Source: Akebia trifoliata (Eukaryota > Streptophyta > Magnoliopsida > Ranunculales > Lardizabalaceae). Taken from it: a stretch of DNA of 64,000 bases. The position numbers were made by a program, and so were the translations under genes. Location of the stretch: positions 24,547,021 to 24,611,020 of the forward strand of contig CM030718.1 of NCBI GenBank assembly GCA_017979445.1. Direction: 5' to 3'. Positions 14,101 to 22,365 of the stretch are shown piece after piece. A model generated the notes under the pieces. It ran no database searches. It was not told the origin of the DNA and saw only the letters and a list, made by a program, of their open reading frames with translations. Every line of letters begins with the position of its first letter. Positions within the stretch are counted from its first letter, which is position 1.

Positions 14101-15960
14101 TGTTTCATATCCGATCTTATCAAGTACTTTATGTGGTCTCCTCCCCTTTTTAACTAATTCATAGCATATCTCGACCCAAACTTCATGTTGTTTGGGTGTC
14201 CAATCTGCTTTCACACTTTTTGAATTGTTATCTTCCATCTGTCAATGGTAATAACAACAGTAGTGCATAGAACAAAACATGTCATATTCTACTTCAATCT
14301 CATCATCAATCTTTTGTAAAATCTTTAGTTCACAAATAAAAAAAATAACGAAATAAGTAAGAGCAATAAAAATATTGTTTTCAGTCTTACGGTGATGGAT
14401 CCCATATATATTTTGATTTTTGCACAATGTATAATCAAAGAGAGAAACCAGGAGGCAATGTCAGGCTATCCTATAGATAGCCGGAAGAACGCACAGTTCT
14501 CAGTCCCACGGTGAGGGATCCCTGTGTTCTCAATCTTTGACTGTACAGAGTACAGTAATTGATGTGTGTGTGTGCGTGTGTAAGATAAAGAAAAGCATTC
14601 ATGATTCAAATATTCAAACTTTAAAACTCAATTAGTGGCGATTCAGTTCAAACTTAAAAAAAAAAAAACCATTACAATTTTATAACATCCAACAAACATG
14701 ATTCAAATATTCAAACTTTAAAACTTGGTGAGACTGCCACTAAGGACTCTTTTGCTCAAAGCTAAAATCCAATCCTTACTCGAGCAAACCTTACATTATG
14801 AATCATGCTACCATTATGAATCCAGCCCTTATTGGAATTTTAGAAACTCTTGAAGCTAACCATTATAATGCATGAGTATTTAATTCAACCATGAATATGT
14901 AAATAATAAACACACCCACGTAATAAACCCTTAAGAAACTCAAACCCTACTAAGTGATAAATACACCCATATGAAATTTCCATTAATAATAAACACACCC
15001 ATATGTAAATAATGCTACCATTAATAATAAACACACCCAAATGAAATTAGGACATCCATACCAATGACTACCTTGACTTGCTAAATAAGATAAAAATCCC
15101 AAAAGACTATTATCAAAAACATAACATGAATCCTACTCACATGAGATAGAACTTGACCGATAAACTTCATTATAGAATCAATTTTAGAAGACTATTAAAT
15201 CCCAGAAAATAAATAACAAACAAAAAACTACTATTACTTTATAACTTTTTAAAGGAAATTCAACTTCTACGATACCAAGAACATAACCAACTACATCAAT
15301 TTTTCAAAATGCAGAAGAAAAAAATTCCAAACAAAAAAATCAGAAAAAAACCCAAATAAAAACTCCCTTATTTCAACCCATAAAACTCCTATATTTCTTA
15401 GAATCTGCAATTCCGACAAATACCCATATTTATTTATAATGGCATCTCTAAAAAATCAGAACAATATATACCTAAAAACAGATTAGTATAAATTGAAGAA
15501 CATAACATATTTTCCTAAACAATGAAACAAAGAAACAGACAGAAAACTCAATAAAAACAAGTTCATCTGAATCTCTCAAATCAAAACAACCAAAATCTAA
15601 CTACAAATACCCTTAAATTGAGAAAATAAACCCAATTGAAATTTTCAAGTTTAGTGATCATCAACAAACATTCTACCGACAACAAATAAATAGAAGAAAA
15701 TAAAAATAAAAAAAATATAACACATAGAACATGAATAAAGTGAGAAGAAAACTACCTCTGTGGAGAGAAAAAGACAGATAAAGAGCTTGATAGAAAGGGG
15801 TCGATCACTGTTTTGACAGAGAAATTGAAAATTCCTGACTTGGAATTTCGAATGGACAGTTGGATTCTTCTTCTAGAGGGCTGTGGTATGTAAGATTCAG
15901 TTGAGATGAAGATCTGGAGAGATGTCTGAGGTCCTATCTTCAAGAACAGCTTCGTGCTGT

Positions 15961-16005
<45 letters not shown>

Positions 16006-18510
16006 CAGTGGTTATTTGAGGTATTTTCGAGCAAAAGAGATGAGGAGAAGAACAGATCTGTGATCTGTCGAGTAAAAACCGAGCTACTGTGTGCGAAAAA
16101 AATTAGATCTGCTGTGTGTAGTTCTTCGACAGAGAAGGGAACGAGAAAACAAATGTATGGCTGAAGAACAGCTGCGTGCTGTCGAGAAGAAGAAGATAGC
16201 GATGGAGAACAGATCTGATCTGTTGAGAAGAAGAGATAGCGATGGAGAACAGATCTGATCTGTTGAGGTTCTGTCGCAGAGAAGGGAAGAAGAGAAGCAA
16301 ATAACAGAGGGGTGTTTCGGTCTTTCAACGTGAGCGGTTTTTCGGTGTTAATTTCACCCGCAAACGCGAATGGTAAAAGCTCCTTTCAGCAGCTTTTCCT
16401 ATCTGCGTTTCAGACCGTGATTTTTTAACGCGAATTTTTTAACGCGAAATTACCAAACGGTAATTTTGAGGTGAGACGCAGATTTTCGACGCAAAAGCGC
16501 AAAAAAGCGGTTTAAAAATCGAAAACAAACACCCGCTAAACCTCCCTGAGATTGTGAACTATCATATACTCCATGTGAACCAGCAAAGACGGAATAGTAG
16601 ACTCTCTAGTCCTTTGAGACTCTTCAGTAACTTGATTGGCCCAAGTAGGCTTACTCCACTTGTCCCAACAAAAATCCTTAGTATGACCACTGAAACCACA
16701 ATATGTGCACTTCATATTACTGTTAGTACCTCTACTACCTTTGCGGCCACCACCACAACCACTAGGATTACCACGTCCTCTACTACCACCGTGGGGGTTG
16801 CTTGTAGTGAGAGCGGAGGAATCTTTACCAGCTGGGGATGAAGAACTTGAAACCAAAAATGAGGTAGGTGCAGCCCGTACAACTCGAGAAGAGACATTGG
16901 TAGCTGTAAGTAAAGTTTCGCTAGTCAATATTTGACCTTTTACAGGTTCAGATTCAGCATCCAATCCAGACATAAATTTTATAGTGTAAAATTCTTCACG
17001 CTTTTTTTTGTGTGCTTCTAAACTGGTGGTGAGGTTGGTACTTAGCTAACTCTTCCCAGAGTCCCCAAAGAGTACTGTAATACTCACCAACATGCTTCTC
17101 ATTCTGCTTTAGGGTAAAGATAGATTCCCATATCTCATAAATTCTAGAGATATTTTGATTGTTAGAATAAATCACCTTTATTGAATCCTAGATAGTCTTA
17201 ACTGAATACAACAATATCATGTTGGCATTTGCTTGCTGGCTCCATACTAGTCAAAAGCCAACTCATAATCAAAGCATCACTCACCCAGCCTTCATAAGAT
17301 TTATTATCTGTGGTTGAAGGATCAGAGGTGATTTGTTTTAGTTTCTACTTCGCGGTTAACACAATCATCATAGAGGATGACCAATGAAGATAATTGGTGC
17401 CATTCAGTTTAACTATTGTCACACAGGAACCAACATCATCCCCTGACAGTTTACCCTCACTTGACTCTCAAACTATAATTCGTCAAGGCCGAAACCCAAT
17501 TTTATTTTATTTCTCAAAAACTTACCGGAGCACCAAATGAACAAAATAAGGATGGAGGATGATAGGGAATAAGTGGTGCGGTTTGGGTAGAGGGATGCCT
17601 AGATGTGCGTGGTTGTGAAGAAAATCAAAAACCCCCAAAAGTTAGGGTTTCGGCCTCTAAACTTTGAACTAGCTACAATCACCTAGAAACTTCAAACTAA
17701 CACTGACAAACCTTCAACTAAACCTTAGATATACATCTAGGTTTGAAACAAACACCAATAAACCCTAGAACTTTGTTCACACCAAGATCAAAACCAAGTG
17801 AATGAACCAAGAGAAAAAAATTGAAGGAAGGAAGAATAAGAAATGAAGAACCCTAGATCTCTATCTTAGATTAGTGTTCTGATACCATGTAGAAAATCTA
17901 TGTTAATGAAGAAGAGGAGAGAAGAAGAAGAAAAATAGAGAAGAAGAGATTATGACGAGAGGTCTCCTCTCTCCCTATTTATATTAAATTTGGTTAAAAG
18001 ACCAATATGCCCTTTTTACAATAATATAAATTATAACACTTTTGAATATTTTGAATATTGGAATAAACATACAATTGTGATACTTTTTCTAGACCATTCC
18101 TTGCATATTTTCTGTCCATTTAGAAAGTTGTGGCTGTTGGATGTTTCAGATTATCTCATATGTCAATTTTTCCCTGTAAGATGTAACTGATGGGATTATA
18201 TCAGAAAGTGGTTTTCATCACTGATGGGTGATGGAAAATTCTCTATTACTATTATTTTGAGCTGAAATGTGTTATGTTTTGATTACAGTAAGGGAGGTCG
18301 CCACTGCCTTTCCACTGGTGCAAAGTGTACTCTCCTGATTATTTGGGTTGATGTGTGATTTACTTTTTTTTGCTTCCTTCATGCACAGCTTCTTTTCTTC
18401 AGAGTACAAATGATGGTTGGTCAGATAGTACAATTCCCAAAAGACAAAGATCGGATAGGTGTCCCCGCCAACCACGATCAGCCCTACCACAGTTGCACTG
18501 CTTGGACTGA
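2160..18510 (+). CDS. SIZ1: SIZ1-type E3 SUMO-protein ligase (5' end outside window)
   Basis: Exons: 2160-2228, 3616-3703, 3800-3875, 4890-4963, 5353-5460, 6617-6778, 7869-7973, 8064-8144, 8242-9337, 18389-18510. All junctions are GT-AG and the phases agree throughout, giving about 660 residues and a stop at 18508-18510. The first six exons encode the PINIT region ([14 protein letters not shown], then [12 protein letters not shown] and [12 protein letters not shown]). 6617-8144 encodes the SP-RING ([30 protein letters not shown]) with the expected Cys/His zinc ligands. The 8242 exon holds a SUMO-interacting motif ([12 protein letters not shown]) and the conserved [18 protein letters not shown] block. 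Known family role: nuclear transfer of SUMO from the E2 SCE1 to targets in phosphate, temperature and hormone responses. The N-terminal SAP and PHD exons, roughly 215 residues, must lie left of the window. One SP-RING position usually Arg (YFNRITS) is Cys here. Exon 8242 stays open to 9501, so retention of the last intron would give another C-terminus. Confidence 0.93.
2370..2675 (-). mobile_element. TRIM retrotransposon, family 1, with 5-bp target duplication
   Basis: Two direct copies of an LTR (about 2370-2470 and 2555-2675, 121 bp in the full copy) flank some 80 bp. Left of the right LTR sits GTTCTGATACCA (2543-2554), the reverse complement of a tRNA-Met primer-binding site, so the element runs on the minus strand. 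A purine-rich tract (minus strand, near 2471-2480) adjoins the left LTR. ATTAC at 2365-2369 and 2676-2680 is the target-site duplication. The left LTR lacks about 22 bp present in the right. There is no coding capacity. It lies in a SIZ1 intron. Confidence 0.85.
3131..3436. mobile_element. MITE with imperfect terminal inverted repeats
   Basis: The left end reads AGGATTTGTATGATTGCA and the right end reads TGCAATCATACAGATCCT, near-perfect inverted copies. Sub-terminal GGAAAATG motifs recur in both orientations. No clear target duplication was found, so the superfamily is open. It sits in the SIZ1 intron between the exons at 2228 and 3616. Confidence 0.65.
4134..4660. mobile_element. Mutator-like MITE with 9-bp target duplication
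   Basis: The termini TGGGGGTGCAACTTGGT and, inverted, AGGGGTGCAACTTGGTC flank 527 bp rich in GGTTTGG / CCAAACC motifs. ACATTCCAA occurs directly outside both ends (4125-4133 and 4661-4669). A 9-bp duplication is the Mutator-superfamily hallmark. Open frames inside (around 4499-4772, both strands) come from the repeated motifs and are not genes. It lies in the SIZ1 intron before the exon at 4890. Confidence 0.8.
5930..6134 (+). mobile_element. LINE fragment (zf-RVT region)
   Basis: Near 6010-6134 the + strand reads [20 protein letters not shown] and then LDQLIKK. This resembles the zinc-binding segment following the reverse transcriptase in plant LINEs and matches KSIPSKVSFFIWLASLGRIL in the longer copy at 52431-52988. 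It is a short piece stopped at 6134, inside a SIZ1 intron. Confidence 0.6.
6831..7151 (-). mobile_element. TRIM retrotransposon, family 2, copy A
   Basis: LTR-like direct repeats at 6831-about 6957 and 7027-7151 share blocks such as GGGGTATGACACACCCGAGA. CGCTCTGATACCA (ending 7026) is the reverse complement of a tRNA-Met primer-binding site, so orientation is minus. AAAAT at 6826-6830 and 7152-7156 is the target duplication. The internal part is about 70 bp and non-coding. It sits in the SIZ1 intron between the exons ending 6778 and starting 7869. The rest of that intron is AT-rich with nothing recognisable. Confidence 0.85.
9493..9626. mobile_element. Stowaway-like MITE (TIR family AGAGAGCTTCTATTG)
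   Basis: The right end reads AAAGTTGGTGTGGCAATAGA then AGCTCTC, and the left end is its imperfect inverse (GAGATTTTATTGCCACACCA). TA borders both ends. A relative with the same termini lies at about 49329-49456. It begins at the stop codon of the open frame running on from the SIZ1 exon at 8242. Confidence 0.7.
9630..9775 (-). mobile_element. Probable LINE 3' end fragment
   Basis: The stretch GGCAGTCGAGATGACCGACC near 9655 resembles GGCGGTCAAGATGACCAACC near 23050, which adjoins a LINE zf-RVT remnant on the minus strand. A T-rich left edge fits a minus-strand poly-A tail. No coding part remains. Confidence 0.4.
9917..10412 (-). pseudogene. Copia polyprotein remnant: protease and pre-integrase part
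   Basis: On the minus strand, 10330-10260 gives [15 protein letters not shown], the aspartic-protease motif of Ty1-copia elements. Downstream, [12 protein letters not shown] frames and the open stretch 10105-9917 ([20 protein letters not shown], then [11 protein letters not shown]) match the pre-integrase segment. Stops and frame changes show decay. It is the 3' continuation of the gag part at 16540-17500, separated by the Harbinger element. Integrase core, reverse transcriptase, RNase H and the 3' LTR were not found. Confidence 0.75.
10433..10483. repeat. Left sub-terminal tandem repeats of the Harbinger element
   Basis: GCTGTCAG(AA)TCT units recur four times just inside the left end. Such repeats near the ends are common transposase-binding candidates; binding itself is inference. 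Confidence 0.6.
11505..12896 (-). CDS. PIF/Harbinger DDE transposase
   Basis: Three exons on the minus strand: 12896-12351, 12270-12042 and 11965-11505, joined by GT-AG introns of 80 and 76 bp with matching phase, giving about 411 residues. Motifs in order: an acidic, Asn/Thr-rich start; an N-terminal region with [20 protein letters not shown] (helix-turn-helix-like); [10 protein letters not shown] with the first catalytic Asp; GSANDSRVF with the second; and [15 protein letters not shown] with the catalytic Glu. These fit the DDE_Tnp_4 family. It is expected to cut and paste the element at TTA/TAA sites together with the partner encoded at 13192-14238. No premature stop or frame shift is seen, which suggests recent insertion. 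The start ATG at 12894-12896 is the first in the frame. Confidence 0.88.
13192..14238 (-). CDS. Harbinger-associated Myb/SANT-like DNA-binding protein
   Basis: Two minus-strand exons, 14238-13915 and 13827-13192, joined by an 87-bp GT-AG intron in phase 0, give about 319 residues. Residues 10-105 ([20 protein letters not shown], then [20 protein letters not shown]) form the trihelix/Myb-like domain of the second gene of PIF/Harbinger elements. An acidic, Pro-rich linker follows, then a conserved C-terminal helical part ([20 protein letters not shown]). In this superfamily the partner recruits the transposase to the ends and to the nucleus; that role here is inferred. The gene runs parallel to the transposase about 300 bp upstream of it. 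Confidence 0.85.
14240..16535. other. Non-coding part of the Harbinger element, with (GA)n tract
   Basis: AT-rich sequence upstream of the Myb-like gene. It contains a (GA)n tract at 15963-16002 and a repeated unit at about 16185-16265 (GATAGCGATGGAGAACAGAT twice). Open frames here on both strands (for example 15922-16164 and 16005-16328) are made of the GA/TC repeat and are not genes. The promoter of the Myb-like gene should lie in this part. Confidence 0.5.
16540..17500 (-). pseudogene. Copia gag remnant with zinc knuckle
   Basis: Minus strand, from right to left: [19 protein letters not shown] near 17420 (start of copia gag), then [20 protein letters not shown] near 17090 (gag UBN2-type core), then the open stretch 16973-16536 with a basic [10 protein letters not shown] linker and a CX2CX4HX4C knuckle ([14 protein letters not shown]). 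Frame breaks between these parts make it a pseudogene. The reading breaks off at the Harbinger right end and resumes at 10412. Confidence 0.8.
17875..18190 (-). mobile_element. Primer-binding site and 5' LTR of the copia element
   Basis: GTTCTGATACCA at 17876-17887 is the reverse complement of a tRNA-Met primer-binding site. The LTR therefore begins at 17888 (TGTAGAAAATC on +) and extends right. A minus-strand TATAAATA at 17976-17983 fits an LTR promoter. The far end of the LTR is not fixed because the second LTR is missing; 18190 is an estimate. Confidence 0.6.
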
Positions 18511-21500
18511 TTCTTTTGTGTCTACAAATTGCGGGGGAGAAATGGAACCCAAGGACATGAGCTCTAAGTCAGGGCCGTCACAACTGAAGATTATCCTTTA
18601 TTGAGCAACTCCGCTGCACATGAAGTCCATCTGAACTTCCAGAATTGCATCATCCATTGGTGAGCTCCAATCAACCATACTATTTGGATTTGTGTGCGTG
18701 TGCTGTTCTCCATTTTTGATTTATAGTGTCACTCTTTTTATCCTCATTTTCTAAAAATATATATATTTTTTTTATGAATTTTCATTCATATTTGCAGGAC
18801 TAAAAAGAAATCTGGAATCAACCCAAAGATGTAAATCCTTCGAATATAGTTAGTATCTCCTTCCTTTGTACCATGTATATATGTCTCTCTGTTCTCCGTG
18901 TTTTTGTCTAGGGTAGCAATTCTTATTTTCCATGCGAGTAGTTTTCAGATTTGCTTTCCTACCTTTTGATTCTTCTAAGGTCACCGGTGGTCGAACAGTG
19001 TAATATCTAACTGGGAAGGAATTGACCTGTTACATTTGAGCTTTGCAGGACAACCATTGACTGATCTTCGAGACCCGTCCACATGTCCCAATTTACAAAA
19101 ATGCCCATGTTGGGATGCCTTAAAGACACGTGGACTGTTCCGAATGTGGGGCTTTCTGGAGTCTCCAAAATGTGGGTATTGAGAATCGCAATCCCATGGG
19201 ACCTGTTATTCTAGGCAGTCACAAAGTAGGAATACATATTTAAAATGGCAAGGGAAAACTTCGGAAAAAATGATAAATATATATAAAAATATATTTTATA
19301 CAAGAAAAAAAAAAATGTAATACATATGGTACATTATCAAAGTTTTCAATATATTTTTATTGAATATCAATGCATGTTTCTATGCATGATTATACATTGT
19401 ATGATACTAAAAAAAGTTTAATCATCAACGAATCTTTTGAGGAGAATAAGATTCTATTGAATTTTTAAAAATAAAATCATAACATCAAAACATTATAATT
19501 AAATCTTATATTAAATAACATTTATGAATCAAATTACAAACAATTATATGGCTATAGAAATAAATCATAGGTCTTTAAAAATAGAATTTTATTATTTAAA
19601 AAAAAAAAACGTGGTTAAAACGTAAGAACACATTTTTTTTTTTGAAGTGATGAGTGTAACTGTTGAACGGGACTTTTAAAAAAAAAAATGGATGGTTTTT
19701 ATTACTATGATTCTAGGTGGTGAAGTAATTTTCTATCTTAGGTTTGTACGCGCATTAATGGCTGAAAATCATCGATCAAACTGATTTTTATTGGTAATTA
19801 GGTCTTAACATTCAGGGTGTAAATGTATGCCATGTGGTATCAATGATCCTTGGGGTGGTCAGATAAAACCATAAAAGAGGTAAGGGGGTAGGTCTTGGAC
19901 AAAGAAGATTGTAATCGATGGTCTGGTCTCGTTAACACCTCTCCATGTTGCAAGACAAGCCCCACCACCTGTGCACGGTGGGAGACTGCACTGCCGATGC
20001 ATATCATCCTCAAATGGGAACCAAGGGTAAAAGAGAACAATACATGTCAATTCGGATCATAGTACATGGTTTGCCACTCTAGAATGAACTCGGTTCGGGA
20101 TCATAGCACATGGTTTGCCACTCTAGAATGAACTCGGTTCGTTGGAGTGGGTTGAAAATTCTTTTCTTTAGTTCACTAGTTTGGTTCGCTCGTGAATATA
20201 TATAATTCAAGTATACAAGTTATATGTACAAATTATAATGTTAAAAAAATCTGAACTTTAAATAGAAATAAAATAAAAAATATAAATAATGAAAAAAAAA
20301 ATATTATAAATTGGTTGATTCACGAAATCAATTAAAAAATTATTTGGTTCGCTGAACTTAATGTTGTAATTTGTTTGTTCGTCAAACTCAATCAAAATTG
20401 GTGGGTTTATGGTTTGTTTATTTTACGAATCCAATATGAACTGTACCCCGAAATAGCTCTTTTCAGATTAGTAGCAATGAATTGGATTAGAGAAATTAAT
20501 CAAATCGGTATAGTTTTCAAACTTATTTACCAAAATGGTAAACTGTAGGGTTTAGGGTTTAGGATGACACGTGATATTAATTATAGGAATGAAACTTGTT
20601 TCACAAGACCTTGACTTTAAGCATTTTGCATGTATAAATGGGATGCTTTTAATACACGTGAACCAATAGTTTGTAAATTGAAATTGGGGATAATACGTGA
20701 GTTTTTGATAAGCATTTAACTCTACTGTAAAGGGAAAATTACTTAATAGACCCTATGGCAAGAATTCCTTAATGCACTTGAGTTTTGGGGTGGTGTCTTA
20801 GAAACCCTCCCACTATTCAATCAACCATTCAAATCTTTGTCTTGATTCTTCATGTTGGAACTTTAAGTTTGAGCGGTTGTTATAAGGTTAAACTCAATAT
20901 TTTGAATTTTTTTCTCTTTGATGGGCAAGTATGTTTTTAATGAGTTTTGTAACTTAGTTGGCAGGATTTGAATACACGTTTCTGATATCATCACCTAAAG
21001 ACTTTATCGATTTTACCAACTAAGTTAGTTGGCACGCTTTCTTTCAGACATTAGCACATTTTGAATTGTTGATGTCGATGATCAATGTTCAAATATTAAA
21101 TGGATGATTGTACATAAATGTCCTCGAGGATTTGAAGAAAGGTTGATCTCAATGTCTATCTTGATCAGGGTTACCCAGTTCGTTAGTTTGATACTGAATC
21201 GTGAATCGATTCAAATTGAACTAATTCGATGTAGGGTTCATCAAATGTAGTGAACCAAGCGTAATTCTTTCTACTTTAATTTTTACAACATCCTCCAAAT
21301 GTCTATAATATTTGAGATATCCCCTAAAACTTCAAATAAATAGTATATTCTTTTGACCTTGGTCTTTATTAATAAATTAATGAAAAATGACTAAATACAC
21401 TTAATTTTTTCTTCCCAAAATCGTCCATCTTCATCTCTATTTTACCTTATTCATCACTTCAACCTTCAAATGCCCTTATCTCTGTCTACCTTGCAATTGG

Positions 21501-21800
21501 AGTTCATTCTCGAGTGACGAATCACAAACCCAAATTCCAACCAAGCGAACCCACGAATCAGGTAATAGATCTTGATAATTTGAATCATCTACCACACCAA
21601 TTGAAAGTGCGTGGGGGCATTAAGAAAGAAAAAAGTGTCAAGAACTATGAATTTGTGGGAAAAAAAAGGGTGTGTTTAGAAAGAAATCCCCCAGTCAGGG
21701 TTCATCAAGTAATTTCGCCGATTATATAACTCTCGTCACGTTACGTCAACCAAACCCCTCTCGTCACGCTAAAAATCTGCACGTTTACTTCGCACCTGTC
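18511..21800. other. SIZ1 3' region and spacer before the taxilin gene
   Basis: 18511-about 18900 is likely SIZ1 3' UTR; a possible 3' UTR intron (GTGAGC near 18660 to TTTGCAG near 18798) is visible. The rest is AT-rich. 20056-20140 holds a tandem pair of a 44-49 bp unit (CATGGTTTGCCACTCTAGAA twice), followed to about 20460 by GGTTCG-rich repeat sequence. A minus-strand tRNA-like SINE lies at about 20940-21035. No gene is seen. Confidence 0.5.
20940..21035 (-). mobile_element. tRNA-related SINE remnant (family 2)
   Basis: On the minus strand an A-box-like TAACTTAGTTGGTA and a B-box-like GTATTCAAATCC stand about 40 bp apart, as in tRNA-derived SINEs. A related arrangement is at 29440-29550. 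No intact cloverleaf, so not a tRNA gene. Confidence 0.5.
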
Positions 21801-21839
21801 CGCGGAAACTTGCGTTTTTTTGCCACTCCACTCGGAAGA

Positions 21840-21945
21840 GCTTCCCTTCGTTGAGGCTCCGTACGTGAACGAATTAGGGTTTCCATTTTGATCATTTTCT
21901 CGTTCGGTATCGCTTCTTTGATTCAGATTTCTCCTTCGATCTCTG
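21840..21945 (+). promoter_or_regulatory. Taxilin 5' UTR exon and 5' UTR intron donor
   Basis: A C/T-rich leader typical of plant 5' UTRs ends at CTCTG followed by GTAAGA (21946). The matching acceptor TTGCAG lies at 22355-22360, five bases before the ATG at 22366. The transcription start is not visible. Confidence 0.55.
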
Positions 21946-22365
21946 GTAAGAACACCTTTTCCTTCATGGATTTATAAATCGTGGGTCATGTTTCATCAGA
22001 TGTAGATTTTTTTTATTTTTTTAATGGGGATACAGAGTGTTCAAGATCCATCAATGCATGTTAAATTGAATTTTTTTCCTGGATTCTACTTATTTTACGG
22101 TTGAAGCAATTTTAGACTGTTTATTTCATTTTAATCGCAAATTTTATATAATGGAATCCATCGATTGTGATGGCTAGGGTTTGATTTTGGTTTATTAGCG
22201 GTTTATCTGTTTTTTTTTTTTTTAAGAGATTCTATTTACAGTTTAGCACACCTATCCTTTTGAAATTGAAGGATTGCTCATATGTAAATTGGTGTGTCAA
22301 TAGAAATTCTCATTTTTCGCCTTTAATTATAGCATTTGAGTTCAAAATTTCGAATTGCAGAAGAA

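Larger units (their letters stand above)
10416..16536 (-). mobile_element. PIF/Harbinger DNA transposon, apparently complete
   Basis: The element is 6121 bp. Its ends are GGCCCCGTTTG at the left and, inverted, GCGGGTGTTTG at the right; TAA at 10413-10415 and 16537-16539 is the 3-bp target duplication typical of the superfamily. It holds the two genes expected of an autonomous copy: a DDE transposase (11505-12896) and a Myb/SANT-like protein (13192-14238), both on the minus strand and unbroken. Sub-terminal repeats occur at the left (CTGCTGTCAGAAT, three times, 10443-10483) and right (a 40-odd-bp unit with GGAGAACAGATCTGATCTG, 16200-16265). It interrupts a copia element inside the last SIZ1 intron. 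The terminal repeats match only in part, so the ends rest mainly on the TAA pair. Confidence 0.88.

Noticed and set aside
16005..16328. Overlapping Ser/Leu/Phe-rich frames on both strands
   Set aside because: They arise from the GA microsatellite and the repeated unit inside the Harbinger element.
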